64,000 nucleotides of DNA from Micromonospora sp. WMMA1363 (GCF_030345795.1 NZ_JAUALB010000001.1:2041001-2105000), one strand, 5' to 3'; counted from the first letter of the stretch, positions 16,466 through 26,095 are shown. A program made the numbers and translations. Notes: generated from the letters alone by a model not told the origin.

Positions 16466-17916
16466 TGGGCCGACTACGCCGGCTCGCCGACGCCACACCG
16501 CCGAGTCGGAACCGCTACGTCGACCTGCTGCGGGCGCTCGCCATCATCCTGGTCGTTCTCGGTCACTGGACGGTCACCGCCATCGGGCACGACGCCGCCG
16601 GCCAGCCGACCGGGCGTTCCGCGCTGCCCGACCTGTCCTGGGCGTACCCGCTGACCTGGGCGTTCCAGGTCATGCCGGTCTTCTTCCTGGTCGGCGGCTA
16701 CGCCAACGCCGCCTCGCTGACCGCCCACCGCAGCCGGGGCGGTGACGCCACCGGCTGGCTGCTCGGTCGCAGCGCTCGGCTGCTGCGGCCGACCACCGTG
16801 CTGATCATCGTGCTCGCCACCGCGGCCCTGGTCGCCCGAGTCCTCGGCGCCGACCCGTCGCTGATCCGGACGGTCGTCTGGTCCGCCACCATCCCGGTGT
16901 GGTTTCTCGCCGCGTATCTGGCCGTGGTGCCGCTGACCCCACTGATGTACGGGCTGCACCGGCGCTACGGGCTGCGCGTACCAGTGGTGCTGGCCTTCCT
17001 GGTGGCGGTGGGCGACCTGGGGCGTCTGCTCGGCTCGGACGCCTCGGCCCTGTCGAACTACCTGTTCGGGTGGCTGGCCGTGCACCAGCTCGGCTTCGCC
17101 TGGTACGACGTCCACGCCGAAGGGCTGCGGCCACCGGGAGCGGGCGGCCGGGCGGCGCCAACGCCCGACGCGCCACCGGCGCCGCGCGGCGACCCCGGCG
17201 GACCGCCGCCGTCGGTCCGGTCGGCCGGTCTCCGGTCCCCGCGGCTCCCGTTGTCCCGGCGCGCCGGCTGGACCGCCATGCTCGGCGGAACCGCGGTGAC
17301 GGTGCTGCTCACCGGGCCGGGTCCGTACCCGGTCACCATGATCAACGTGCCGGGCGAGCCGCTGAACAACGCCGCGCCGCCCAGCCTGGCGCTGCTCGCG
17401 GTGGCCACCGCGCAGGTCGGGCTGATCGTGCTGCTGCGTGGCCCCGCCGGTCGCTGGCTGCGCCGCGACCGCCCCTGGATGGCGGTGATCGCGGTCAACT
17501 CCGTCGTGCTGACCGTCTTCCTGTGGCACCTGAGCGCCACGATCCTCCTGATCGGGGCGCTGGACGCGGTGGGCCTGCTGCCGACCCCCGCGGCCGGCTC
17601 CGCCGCGTGGCTGGCCTGGCGGATCCCGTGGGTGCTGATGCTGACGGTGATACTGGCCGCCCTCGTCGCCGTCTTCGGCCCGGTGGAGGCCCGCACCGGC
17701 CGGCCACCGGCCGCCGAGTCGGCTGGCGGTGCCCCGTGGCGGCCCGCGCTCACCGTCGCCGGCTTCACCGCCGTGGTGTTCGCGCTGGTCGACAACGCGG
17801 TCGTGGCACCCACGGACGCGGAGCCGCTCGGGCTGCCCGTCCCGGCGCTGGTGGCGTACCTGGCCGGGGCCGGCATCCTGCGGCTGCTCAGGTCTGGGTG
17901 GGGAAGCCGAGGTTGA
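16465..17916 (+). CDS. Acyltransferase 3 family membrane protein
   Basis: The 483-residue protein has about ten membrane segments and the acyltransferase-3 signature. RYVDLLRALAIILVVLGHW in the first span includes the catalytic-type His, and FQVMPVFFLVGGYANA follows. A long Pro/Ala-rich cytoplasmic loop sits near residues 225-270. Such proteins O-acylate sugars, peptidoglycan or secondary metabolites. The ATG at 16465 has no ribosome site, but TAGGCT at 16452-16457 is exactly 7 nt upstream, suggesting a leaderless mRNA. The 3' end overlaps the convergent dehydrogenase gene by 29 bp. Confidence 0.8.
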   Translation: MGRLRRLADATPPSRNRYVDLLRALAIILVVLGHWTVTAIGHDAAGQPTGRSALPDLSWAYPLTWAFQVMPVFFLVGGYANAASLTAHRSRGGDATGWLLGRSARLLRPTTVLIIVLATAALVARVLGADPSLIRTVVWSATIPVWFLAAYLAVVPLTPLMYGLHRRYGLRVPVVLAFLVAVGDLGRLLGSDASALSNYLFGWLAVHQLGFAWYDVHAEGLRPPGAGGRAAPTPDAPPAPRGDPGGPPPSVRSAGLRSPRLPLSRRAGWTAMLGGTAVTVLLTGPGPYPVTMINVPGEPLNNAAPPSLALLAVATAQVGLIVLLRGPAGRWLRRDRPWMAVIAVNSVVLTVFLWHLSATILLIGALDAVGLLPTPAAGSAAWLAWRIPWVLMLTVILAALVAVFGPVEARTGRPPAAESAGGAPWRPALTVAGFTAVVFALVDNAVVAPTDAEPLGLPVPALVAYLAGAGILRLLRSGWGSRG

Positions 17917-19378
17917 CCCCGCCGTGACGCGGGTCCAGCCAGCGGCTGGTGACCACCTTGCCCCGGGTGAAGAACCGCACCCCGTCCTCGCCGTGCGCGT
18001 GCAGGTCGCCGAAGAGGGAGGACTTCCAGCCGCCGAAGGAGTAGTAGGCCATCGGAACCGGGATCGGCACGTTGATCCCGACCATGCCGACCTCCACCTC
18101 GTGCTGGTAGCGCCGGGCGGCACCACCGTCGTTGGTGAAGATCGCCGTACCGTTGCCGTACGGGCTGGCGTTCACCAGGTCCACCGCCTCGGCGTACGAG
18201 CCGACGCGGAGCACGGACAGCACCGGCCCGAAGATCTCGTCGGTGTAGATCGACATGTTCGGAGTGACCCGGTCGAACAGCGTCGGGCCGAGCCAGAAGC
18301 CGCCCGGCTCGCCGTCGGGCCGCACGTCCCGCCCGTCGACCACCGGCACCGCTCCGGCCGCCACGCCGGCCGCCACGTACGACCGGACCCGCTCGGCGTG
18401 CGCGGCGGTGACCAGCGGGCCCATGTCGCAGCCCCGCCGGCCGTCGCCGGTGCGCAGCCCCGCCACCCGCTCGGTGATCTTCGCAACCAGGGCGTCGGCG
18501 ACCGGTTCGACCGCGACCAGCGCGGAGATCGCCATGCACCGCTCCCCCGCCGACCCGAACCCGGAGTTCACCGCGGCGTCGGCGGCCAGGTCCAGGTCGG
18601 CGTCGGGCAGCACCACCATGTGGTTCTTCGCGCCGCCCAGCGCCTGCACCCGCTTGCCCGCGGCCGACCCGCGCTGGTGGACGTACCGGGCGACCGGGGT
18701 GGAGCCGACGAACGACACCGCCCGCACCACCGGGTGGTCCAGCAGCGCGTCGACGGCCTCCTTGTCGCCGTTGACCACGTTGAACACCCCGTCGGGCAGG
18801 CCGGCCTCGACGAACCACTCGGCCAGCAGCAGCGCGGCACTCGGGTCCCGCTCGCTGGGCTTGAGCACCACCGCGTTGCCGGCGGCCACCGCGACCGGGA
18901 CGAACCACAGTGGCACCATCACCGGGAAGTTGAACGGGCTGATCACCGCGACCACGCCCAGCGGCTGCCGGAGACTGTACGAGTCGACCTCGGTGGAGAC
19001 GTTCGCACTGAACCCGCCGCGCAACGCCGACGGGATGCCGCAGGCGTACTCGATGACCTCCAGGCCGCGCTGCACCTCACCGGCGGCGTCGGCGAGCACC
19101 TTGCCGTGCTCGGCGGTGATCACCTCGGCGAGCCGGTCCCGCCTCGCGTGGACCAGCTCGCGGAAGGCGAACAGCACGGCCGTCCGCCTCGCCAGGGAGG
19201 CGTCCCGCCAGGTCCGCGCGGCGCACCCGGCGGCCTCCACGGCGACCGCGACGTCCGCGGCGCAGGCCAGTTCGACCTGGCCGGTCCGCGCTCCGCTGGC
19301 CGGGTCGAAGACATCCCCCCGCCGGGTGCACGCGCCGGAGAACCGTTTCCCGTCGACGAAGTGCCCGATCAGGTTCAC
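17888..19378 (-). CDS. mmsA: CoA-acylating methylmalonate-semialdehyde dehydrogenase
   Basis: The 496-residue aldehyde dehydrogenase has the MmsA hallmarks. VVAVISPFNFPVMVPLWFVP and NAVVLKPSERDP lie in the Rossmann region, FVGSTPVARYVH follows, and the catalytic Cys is in GFGSAGERCMAISALV. The active site lacks the deacylation Glu of ordinary ALDHs, as expected for CoA-dependent enzymes. It oxidises methylmalonate or malonate semialdehyde to propionyl- or acetyl-CoA. The GTG at 19378 overlaps the aminotransferase stop by 4 bp; earlier starts are unlikely. With that aminotransferase it makes a two-step route from beta-alanine or beta-aminoisobutyrate to acyl-CoA. Confidence 0.88.
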   Translation of the reverse strand: MNLIGHFVDGKRFSGACTRRGDVFDPASGARTGQVELACAADVAVAVEAAGCAARTWRDASLARRTAVLFAFRELVHARRDRLAEVITAEHGKVLADAAGEVQRGLEVIEYACGIPSALRGGFSANVSTEVDSYSLRQPLGVVAVISPFNFPVMVPLWFVPVAVAAGNAVVLKPSERDPSAALLLAEWFVEAGLPDGVFNVVNGDKEAVDALLDHPVVRAVSFVGSTPVARYVHQRGSAAGKRVQALGGAKNHMVVLPDADLDLAADAAVNSGFGSAGERCMAISALVAVEPVADALVAKITERVAGLRTGDGRRGCDMGPLVTAAHAERVRSYVAAGVAAGAVPVVDGRDVRPDGEPGGFWLGPTLFDRVTPNMSIYTDEIFGPVLSVLRVGSYAEAVDLVNASPYGNGTAIFTNDGGAARRYQHEVEVGMVGINVPIPVPMAYYSFGGWKSSLFGDLHAHGEDGVRFFTRGKVVTSRWLDPRHGGVNLGFPTQT

Positions 19379-20679
19379 GCCGTCACCTCGGCGGCGCACG
19401 AGCGGATCGCGTCGACCAGGATGGCCAGGCCCTCACGGGCCTCGTCCTCGGTCAGCGTGAGCGGCGGTCCCATCCGCAGCACGTTGCCGTACAGGCCGCC
19501 CTTGCCGGCGAGCAGCCCCCCGGCCCGGCACGCCTCGAAGACCCGGTTGGTCAGCGCCGGATCGGGCTCGCCGGTGCCCGGCCGCACGAGCTCGACGCCG
19601 AGCATCAGCCCCTTGCCGCGTATCTCGGCGACCGCCGGGAGGTCGCCCACCCCGGCACGCAGGCCGTCGGCGAGGATCGCCCCGGTGCGGGCGGCGTTGG
19701 CCTGTAGGTCGTGGTCGAGCAGGTAGTCCAGGACGGCGTTGCCGGCTGCGGTGGAGACCGGGTTGCCGCCGAAGGTGGAGAAGCTGATCGCCGGCACCGA
19801 CTCGACCACCTCGGCCCGGCCGACCACCCCGGCCAGGGCGAAACCGTTGCCGATGCCCTTGGCGAAGGTGAGCAGGTCCGGCGTCACCCCGTGGGCCTGG
19901 TAGCCCCAGCGGTGCTCGCCGGTGCGGCCCCAGCCGGTCTGCACCTCGTCGGAGACGAGCAGGATGCCGTGCTCGTCGAGCACCTTCTTCCAGGCGGCGA
20001 GGAGCCCGTCCGGGCCGTGCACGAACCCGCCGACGCCCTGGATCGGCTCGGCGATCAGGCAGGCCACGTCGCCGGCGGTCTGCGTGGCGAGCACCTCACG
20101 CAGGTCCTCCACCGCCGCGTCGACCTGGTCCGCCTCGGGCAGCCGGGCGAGCAGGCCGCGCAGCCGCTCGCCGGAGTGCAGCCAGGCCACCTGCAACGGG
20201 TTCAGCGGGCTGGCCGACCAGCCCCGGTTGCCGGTGACGCCCATCGCCGCGTACGACCGGCCGTGGTAGCTGTTGCGCACGGCGAGGATCTGGTGCGAGC
20301 GGCGGCGGTTGGTGGCCATCAGCAGTGCCGCCTCGTTGGCCTCGGTGCCGGAGTTGGTGAAGAAGACCCGCGCGTCCGGGATGCCGGAGAGCCGGGCCAC
20401 CTTCTCGGCCAGCTCCACCTGCTGCCGGATCACATAGAGGGTCGAGGTGTGTACGATGCCGGTCCGCAGCTGCCGCTCCACCGCCTCGCGGATCTCCGGG
20501 ATGTCGTAGCCGATCATGTTGGTCAGCACACCGCCGAAGAAGTCCAGGTAGGTGCGGCCCTGCGCGTCGGTGACCCGACGACCCGAGCCGGCGACGAGTT
20601 CGATCGGCTCGGCGTAGTACAGCGGCATCCAGGACGGGAGTACGGCCCGGTGCCGGGCCAGCAGGTTGTCGGCGGTCAT
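19375..20679 (-). CDS. Class III aminotransferase (beta-alanine/omega-amino acid type)
   Basis: The 434-residue PLP enzyme has the fold-type I class III pattern: FFTNSGTEANEAALLMA, AVRNSYHGRSYA, ILLVSDEVQTGWGRTG, and the PLP Lys in LTFAKGIGNGFALAG. It should convert an omega-amino acid to its semialdehyde using pyruvate or 2-oxoglutarate. GAGAGG precedes the ATG at 20679. It is co-transcribed with mmsA (4-bp overlap), which favours beta-alanine or beta-aminoisobutyrate, as in pyrimidine breakdown. A PucR-type regulator, often linked to such genes, lies 8 kb away. GABA cannot be excluded as substrate. Confidence 0.82.
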   Translation of the reverse strand: MTADNLLARHRAVLPSWMPLYYAEPIELVAGSGRRVTDAQGRTYLDFFGGVLTNMIGYDIPEIREAVERQLRTGIVHTSTLYVIRQQVELAEKVARLSGIPDARVFFTNSGTEANEAALLMATNRRRSHQILAVRNSYHGRSYAAMGVTGNRGWSASPLNPLQVAWLHSGERLRGLLARLPEADQVDAAVEDLREVLATQTAGDVACLIAEPIQGVGGFVHGPDGLLAAWKKVLDEHGILLVSDEVQTGWGRTGEHRWGYQAHGVTPDLLTFAKGIGNGFALAGVVGRAEVVESVPAISFSTFGGNPVSTAAGNAVLDYLLDHDLQANAARTGAILADGLRAGVGDLPAVAEIRGKGLMLGVELVRPGTGEPDPALTNRVFEACRAGGLLAGKGGLYGNVLRMGPPLTLTEDEAREGLAILVDAIRSCAAEVTA

Positions 20680-20774
20680 CGTGGCACCTCTCAGCGGTCG
20701 CGGTTACCGCACGGTCTCATCCGGCCACGCGAGGGACAACTGTCACTGTGCGGCGCACGACCCCGGCGGCCTGA

Positions 20775-20921
20775 CAGCACGTCACCGGATCCACGCCGGA
20801 CGCCGACCGGCGCGGGTGTCGGTCAGCACGTCACCGGATCCACGCCGGACGCCGACCGGCCCCGGGTGCTGGGCAGCACGTCAACGGATTCCACACCGGA
20901 CGCCGACCGGCCCGGGTGCGT
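20775..20921. repeat. Three tandem copies of a 49-50 bp unit
   Basis: Near-identical units begin at 20775, 20824 and 20874. Each starts CAGCACGTCA and contains CCGGACGCCGACCGG near the middle. The array fills the gap between the 3' end of murD2 and the 5' region of the aminotransferase and stops 2 bp before the murD2 stop codon. It is too short and its copies too contiguous to be a CRISPR. Its function is unknown; it lies within the aminotransferase upstream region. Confidence 0.85.
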
Positions 20922-20922
20922 T

Positions 20923-22275
20923 TCAGCCGACGGCGGTGTCCCGGACCGCCTGGGCGAACACCTCGGAGCGGTGCTCGAAGTTGCGGAACCGCCCGTAGCT
21001 CGGCGCGGCCGGCGACAGCAGCACCACCCCGCCCGCCGGGGTGGTCTCGCGCGCCAGCCGGACCGCGTCGACCAGGTCGTCGACCACCTCGCCGCGCACC
21101 TTCGGCAGCCCGTCCAGCGCGGCCACGATGCGCGGCCCGCTGTCCGGGATGCCGATGACGGTCAGCTCCCGCTCGGCCAGGTGTTCCCGCAACGGGGTGT
21201 AGTCCAGCCCCCGGTCGCTGCCGCCGACGATCACCGTCAGCGGCCGTCCGTCGTACGCGTCGATCGCGTGCATGGCCGCGTACGGGCTGGTGGCGAGCGT
21301 GTCGTCGACGAAGGTGAGCCCGGACGGGTCGACGATCTCGGTGAGCCGGTGGGCGAGGCCCTGGAACCCGGCGACCGCCACCGCGAGGGTGTCCCGGCGG
21401 GCGACCACGTCGATACCGAGCGCGTCGAGCACGGCGAGCGCCACGCAGAGGTTGCCCTCGTTGTGCCGGCCGACCAGCGGCAGCGTCGTTCGCGGGAAGA
21501 GGGACCGGTCGCCGAGGTGGAACCAGGGCGTTCCGTCCGGGCCGGTCGCCACGTGGGTGGTGTCCGGGGCGCCGGCACGAACCGCGGCCCGGTCACCGAG
21601 CTCGGCGGCGAGCCGCGGGTCGGCGCCGTTGACGACGACCGTCTCCGGGCCGTGCGCCAGCAGGTTGAGCTTGTCCCGGTAGTACTCCCGCTCGCCGCCG
21701 TGCGCGTCCAGGTGCTCGGGGAAGAGCGCGGTCACCACGGCGACCCGGGGTGAGTCGACCAGGTCGCTGCACTGGTAGCTGGACAGCTCCAGCACGTACA
21801 GTCCGGCCTCCGGCAGGTCCAGGGTCGGCACGCCGATGTTGCCGCCGAAGACGTTGGGTTGGTCCACCGCGGCGAGCAGGTGGCTGATCAGGCTGGACGT
21901 GGTGCTCTTGCCCTTGCTCCCGGTGACGCCCACGGTGCGTTCCGCGTGGTCGGCCATCCACAGGGCGGTGCCCTGGGTGACCGGTACGCCCCGCCCACGC
22001 AGCTCGGCCCGCCACGGATGTGTGTTCGGCACCCCGGGCGAGCGGACCACCACGTCGGCGGCGGCCAGCCGGTCGAAGCCCGCCTCGCCGGTGACCAGTG
22101 GCGCCGCCTCCGCGAGCGGACCGTCCCAGGGCAGGCTGAGAGACGAGCCGCTGTCGTCGACGACCGCGACCAGGTCCGCCGGGCCGTGCGCGGCGATCGC
22201 GGTCACCGCGGCGCGGCCCTCCCGGCCGGCGCCCCAGACGGCGACTTTGCGTCCGCGCAGGTCAGACAGGCGCAC
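20923..22275 (-). CDS. murD2: MurD2: UDP-MurNAc-L-Ala--L-Glu ligase (MurD-like)
   Basis: The 450-residue Mur ligase has a Rossmann-like N-terminal domain (KVAVWGAGREGRAAV), the ATP-binding motif GVTGSKGKSTTSSLI, and VLELSSYQCSDL plus FPEHLDAHGG in the central domain. LVGRHNEGNLCVAL and FVDDTLATSP come before the C-terminal domain. It is homologous to MurD but divergent. The divergent neighbour is MurL, so the best match is MurD2, which in Xanthomonas adds L-Glu to UDP-MurNAc-L-Ala before epimerisation. The GTG at 22275 follows GGAGGAG. It could also be a second ordinary MurD, but the pairing makes MurD2 more likely. Confidence 0.75.
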   Translation of the reverse strand: MRLSDLRGRKVAVWGAGREGRAAVTAIAAHGPADLVAVVDDSGSSLSLPWDGPLAEAAPLVTGEAGFDRLAAADVVVRSPGVPNTHPWRAELRGRGVPVTQGTALWMADHAERTVGVTGSKGKSTTSSLISHLLAAVDQPNVFGGNIGVPTLDLPEAGLYVLELSSYQCSDLVDSPRVAVVTALFPEHLDAHGGEREYYRDKLNLLAHGPETVVVNGADPRLAAELGDRAAVRAGAPDTTHVATGPDGTPWFHLGDRSLFPRTTLPLVGRHNEGNLCVALAVLDALGIDVVARRDTLAVAVAGFQGLAHRLTEIVDPSGLTFVDDTLATSPYAAMHAIDAYDGRPLTVIVGGSDRGLDYTPLREHLAERELTVIGIPDSGPRIVAALDGLPKVRGEVVDDLVDAVRLARETTPAGGVVLLSPAAPSYGRFRNFEHRSEVFAQAVRDTAVG

Positions 22276-22360
22276 GGGCTCTCCTCCGGGTCGTTGTCGG
22301 TCGACGGGCGGGGTCCGGCGCACTCGGGCACGGCGGACGAACCAGGGCCTAGTATGGCGT

Positions 22361-23710
22361 GTGCCCAACGAGCAGCTTCGGCGGATGGACGCCTTCACCT
22401 TCCCGTCCTACTCCATCGACCTCTCCACCGGGGAGGTGTTGTTCGACTACGCCCTGACCGGGCCCGACGGCGGGCAGCGCTTCACCGAGGTGGTCACCCT
22501 CCCGCTGCCCGACGCGCCGCCGCCGGACGAGGTGGTGGCCACCCTGGGGCGGGTTCTGGAGCTCCTGCACGTGGTCGCGGGCGTCAGCTACTACAAGACC
22601 GCCGCGCCGCGCCGGCTGGTGCTGCCGGCGCCGCTGGGGGCGGCAGCCGTCGAGCTGGTCACGGCCGTCTACACCAGGGGCCTCGGGGAGTACGCGTACC
22701 GCAACGCGCTGCCGCACGTGCTGGAGTTGCGGCCCGAGGTGCCGGCCGGCGAGGTCACACCGGCGGTCGGGTACGACACCTACGGCCGGCGACCGCTGTC
22801 GGCGGTCGGCGGCGGCAAGGACTCGATCGTCAGCCTGGAGGCGCTGCGCCGGGGTGGTTTCGACCCGGTGCCGTTCTCGGTCAACCCGAACCGGGTGATC
22901 GAGTCGGTGAACGTGGCGTCGGGGCTGCCGGCGCTGGCCGCGCGGCGGCGGATCGACCCGGTGCTGTTCGACCTGAACGATAACGGTGCGCTCAACGGTC
23001 ACATCCCGGTCACCGCGATCAACTCGCTGATCGCGGTCGCCACTGCCGTGCTGAACGGGCTCGGCCCGGTGGTGATGTCCAACGAGCGCTCGGCCTCGGA
23101 TCCGAACCTGGTCTGGAACGGTCACGAGATCAACCACCAGTGGTCCAAGGGTGTCGAGGCCGAGGGGCTGCTGCGGGCGGCACTCGCCGAGCACGCCGGG
23201 CTCACCGATCCGTACTTCTCCCTGCTGCGCCCGCTGTCGGAGCTGCACATCGCCCGGTTGTTCGCCACCGTCGACCGGTACGACGACGTGGTGACCAGTT
23301 GCAACGCGGCGTTCAAGCTACGCGGCGCGAGCGAGCGCTGGTGCCGGAACTGCCCGAAGTGTCGGTTCGTCTTCCTCGCCCTGGCACCCTTCATGCCGCG
23401 CGAGCGAGTCACGCGCATCTTCGGCGGGAATCTGCTCGAAGACCCGGCGCAGCTGCCCGGTTACCGGGAGTTGCTCGGCGTGGACGGGCACAAGCCGTTC
23501 GAGTGTGTCGGCGAGGTCGAGGAGTCGTTGGTGGCGCTCAGCCTGCTCGCCGAGCAGGACCGGTGGCGTGCCGCCCCGGTGGTCCGCGCCCTGGTCGACG
23601 CCGTGCCGGAGACCGCCTGGCCCGCCGCGGCCACCTCGGACGTCTTCACCCCGGGTGGCCCCTCCCACGTTCCCACCGGCTACGCGAAATCCCTGGACAC
23701 CCTCACCTGA
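22361..23710 (+). CDS. murL: MurL: UDP-MurNAc-L-Ala-L-Glu epimerase
   Basis: The 449-residue protein matches the MurL family. The N-terminal segment is FTFPSYSIDLSTGEVLFDY, AGVSYYKTAAPRRL lies near residue 75, and the ATP pyrophosphatase-like P-loop SAVGGGKDSIVSLEAL is near residue 145. VMSNERSASDPN and a C-terminal CRNCPKC knuckle follow. MurL converts the terminal L-Glu of UDP-MurNAc-L-Ala-L-Glu to D-Glu in an ATP-dependent reaction, replacing the MurI plus MurD route. It is divergent from murD2, with 85 bp between starts. The GTG at 22361 has TAGTAT 5 nt upstream and no ribosome site; an ATG at 22385 is an alternative. Confidence 0.78.
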   Translation: MPNEQLRRMDAFTFPSYSIDLSTGEVLFDYALTGPDGGQRFTEVVTLPLPDAPPPDEVVATLGRVLELLHVVAGVSYYKTAAPRRLVLPAPLGAAAVELVTAVYTRGLGEYAYRNALPHVLELRPEVPAGEVTPAVGYDTYGRRPLSAVGGGKDSIVSLEALRRGGFDPVPFSVNPNRVIESVNVASGLPALAARRRIDPVLFDLNDNGALNGHIPVTAINSLIAVATAVLNGLGPVVMSNERSASDPNLVWNGHEINHQWSKGVEAEGLLRAALAEHAGLTDPYFSLLRPLSELHIARLFATVDRYDDVVTSCNAAFKLRGASERWCRNCPKCRFVFLALAPFMPRERVTRIFGGNLLEDPAQLPGYRELLGVDGHKPFECVGEVEESLVALSLLAEQDRWRAAPVVRALVDAVPETAWPAAATSDVFTPGGPSHVPTGYAKSLDTLT

Positions 23711-23940
23711 CCGGGGGCCACGCTGATCGGTGTTTCCCGCACCTTGCGTGGTCGTGCCCGCGGCGGTCGCGCCAGGGCCTCGCCGCCCGCCGGACGCCGT
23801 TCCGGCGAACAGTCACGGCACCGGGGGTCGGACGAGCTGACCCGACCGCGCCACATACTTGGTCGCATGTGGTGCGGTCGGCGTCTCCACTGATGGTGAC
23901 CGTTCTCGAGTCACTCGAGGGCGGTGGCGCGGCAACGCCC

Positions 23941-23980
23941 CGGTGAGGGTGGGGGCGCCCCGGTGAGGGTGGGGGCGCCC
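23941..23980. repeat. Two tandem copies of a 20-bp G-rich unit
   Basis: CGGTGAGGGTGGGGGCGCCC occurs twice without interruption, at 23941-23960 and 23961-23980. The second copy forms the left arm of the adjacent hairpin. Confidence 0.85.
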
Positions 23981-24000
23981 CGGTGGTCGGGCGCCCCCAC
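23969..24000 (-). terminator. Strong hairpin after the beta-helix gene
   Basis: GTGGGGGCGCCC (23969-23980) and GGGCGCCCCCAC (23989-24000) form a perfect 12-bp stem with an 8-nt loop. It starts 20 bp past the stop of the minus-strand gene and also faces the end of murL, so it could serve both directions. There is no U tract, which is usual in high-GC actinomycetes. Confidence 0.65.
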
Positions 24001-24019
24001 TCCGTGGTGCGGGTGTTGG

Positions 24020-25577
24020 TCAGGCGAAGCAGTCCGGGACGGCGTTGGCGCCGGCGCAGTTGTTCGGCCTGTTGTTGGTGATGAGGGTCTTGCCGGCCAC
24101 GGTGACCGTGCCGTCGTTGAACACTCCTCCACCGTCACCGCCGGCGACGTTCTTGGTGATCTTCGTGTCGGTGAGGGCCACCGTGTTACCCGCGTCGACG
24201 TAGACGCCGCCGCCGTCGCCGACGGCGTTGTTGGCGGCGATGAGGGTACGGGTGACGAACACGTCGTCATCGGCGTTGATGCCGCCGCCGTTGCCGCCCG
24301 CGGTGTTGTTGACGATCTTGCTGTCTTCCACGGTGGCGGTGCCACCGTCGGTATCGATGCCGCCGCCCTCTCCGTTGACCGTGTTGTTGCTGATGGTCGT
24401 GTGCCGCACGATGAGGGTGCTGTCGACCTCGACGCCGCCGCCCTCGCTGCTGTTGGCGGTGTTTCCGGTGATGGCACTGTGGGAGACGGTGGTCATCGTC
24501 CCCGACGCCAGCAGTCCGCCGCCGTCCAGTCCGGCCACATTGTTGCCGATCACACTGTAGGTGATCGTCGCGGTGCCGTCGTTGTAGAGGCCGCCACCGT
24601 CGTTGTCGGAGGTGTTGTCGGTCAGGTTGGACCTGGTGATCGACAGTGTGCCCGCGTCGTTGGAGATGGCGCCACCCTCGCCAGCGGCGACGTTGCGACT
24701 GAGAGTACTGCGGGTGACCTTGACGATGCCCTCGTTGGAAGAGATCGCCCCGCCGCCGCCCGCGCCCTGGGTGGTGTTCTTGGTCAGGGTGGTCTTGTCC
24801 AGGCGTAGTTGCCCGCTGGTGTCGACGCGGATCGCCCCGCCGCCCTGGTTGGTGGGGGGTCGGCCGCCGGTCAGGGTGAGCTGGGTCAGGGTCAGGTTGC
24901 CGCCGGCGCCGACCTCGAAGAACCGGAACTCGCCCGCGCTCGCCGGCCGTACGATCTTCGCCCCGTTACCCTTCACCGTGATGGTCGTGGTGATCACCGG
25001 GAAGGCGTTGTCGTCCTGGGACACCGTGACCGAGTAGGTGCACTTCTCGGCCAGGCTCACCACACCACCCGAACCCGCGTTCAACAGGGTGACCGCGGCC
25101 TGGAGCTTCTCCGCGTTGCACGGCACCCGGATCACCGTGCCACCCTTCTTCCCGCCGTATCTCTGGCCGTCGTATTTCTTGCCGTCGCCCTTGCGGTCGT
25201 CGTGGTCGTGCTCGCCGTTGTCGGTTTCGTCGCCCTTGTCTTCGTGGTGGTCGTCGTGGGTGTCGGTGGGCCAGCCGGGGTCACCGGCCACCCCCCAGTC
25301 ACCACCCCAGTAGCCGCCACCCATCTCCCGCCACAGCGCCCCGGCGGCACCGGCCGACACGGTCACCGCCTGCTGGTCGCCGACGGCCACCTGACCACCG
25401 GCGGCCACCGCCACCGATCGTGGGGCGTCGCCGGCGGACAGCGCGGGCAGCCCCCACGGGCCGGCCGCCCCCGCCACCGTACCCAGGGCCAACACCCCGA
25501 CCCCCGCCACCCCGGCCCGGTGACTTCCCGGGCGTCAGCGCCTCGGCGCGGCCGGGCTGATCGTGTTGCCTGCTCAT
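24020..25577 (-). CDS. Secreted parallel beta-helix repeat protein (apparent N-terminal frameshift)
   Basis: About 500 residues are visible. After a signal-like hydrophobic stretch comes a segment very rich in His, Asp and Lys (THDDHHEDKGDETDNGEHDH). Then come about ten right-handed beta-helix coils of the form TxLTxNTAxGxGGGI, as in polymorphic outer-membrane and adhesin proteins. The only well-placed start, ATG 25577 after GATCGGGGG, is in another frame for its first 17 codons. One extra base (or two missing) near 25527 separates it from the main frame, which is closed upstream by TGA. A GTG at 25510 would give a product without the basic signal-peptide head. Probably extracellular; ligand unknown. 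Confidence 0.65.
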
Positions 25578-26095
25578 CTGGGTGCCCCCGATCTGGTTCG
25601 CCTGGTGTTCCGGAGTCCCGAAACATGAACGGTCCAACCAACCGCCCAACCTGACACTAACTACGTGAACAGATCTAACGATCCGATGGTCGCCTTATCA
25701 CCCAGAAGGGTGGCACCGTGGTCATAACTGCGCGATCTGCGGATGTAGCGGACATGGGTCCGCTGCGATGCCGGCTGCCTGGTCACGAACCACGAACCGA
25801 CATCGATTCTCCGGCCGATCACCGGGGCGCGGCGGCTGCCCAACCAGTGCCCACCGAGCATCGGTCAGGTCCAAGGGGTAGCGACGCCCACGTGAAACGC
25901 GACCACTATGGACCGGTGATCATGGGTCAAGACCGAGACACGCCACCCATAGTGAAGGCTTCTCGGAAACCTACTGGCCTGGCCTCCACGCTTTCGAGGG
26001 ATCCTCACTGGAATGTGAGAACCCGCCCGGAGAAGCGACGATAGTTCTGAACGCACCTGTGCGGTCTAGCTATTTTGTTGGAGAGGAGCACGTAG
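25578..26095. other. Intergenic region between two divergent secreted-protein genes
   Basis: No credible gene is seen. The region is less GC-rich than its surroundings, especially 25650-25740 and 26040-26080. It should hold the promoters of both flanking genes. TAGCTAT near 26068 is a possible -10 element for the plus-strand gene. Confidence 0.5.

Noticed and set aside
20775..20921. CRISPR array
   Set aside because: The units are contiguous with no variable spacers, there are only three, and no cas genes are present.
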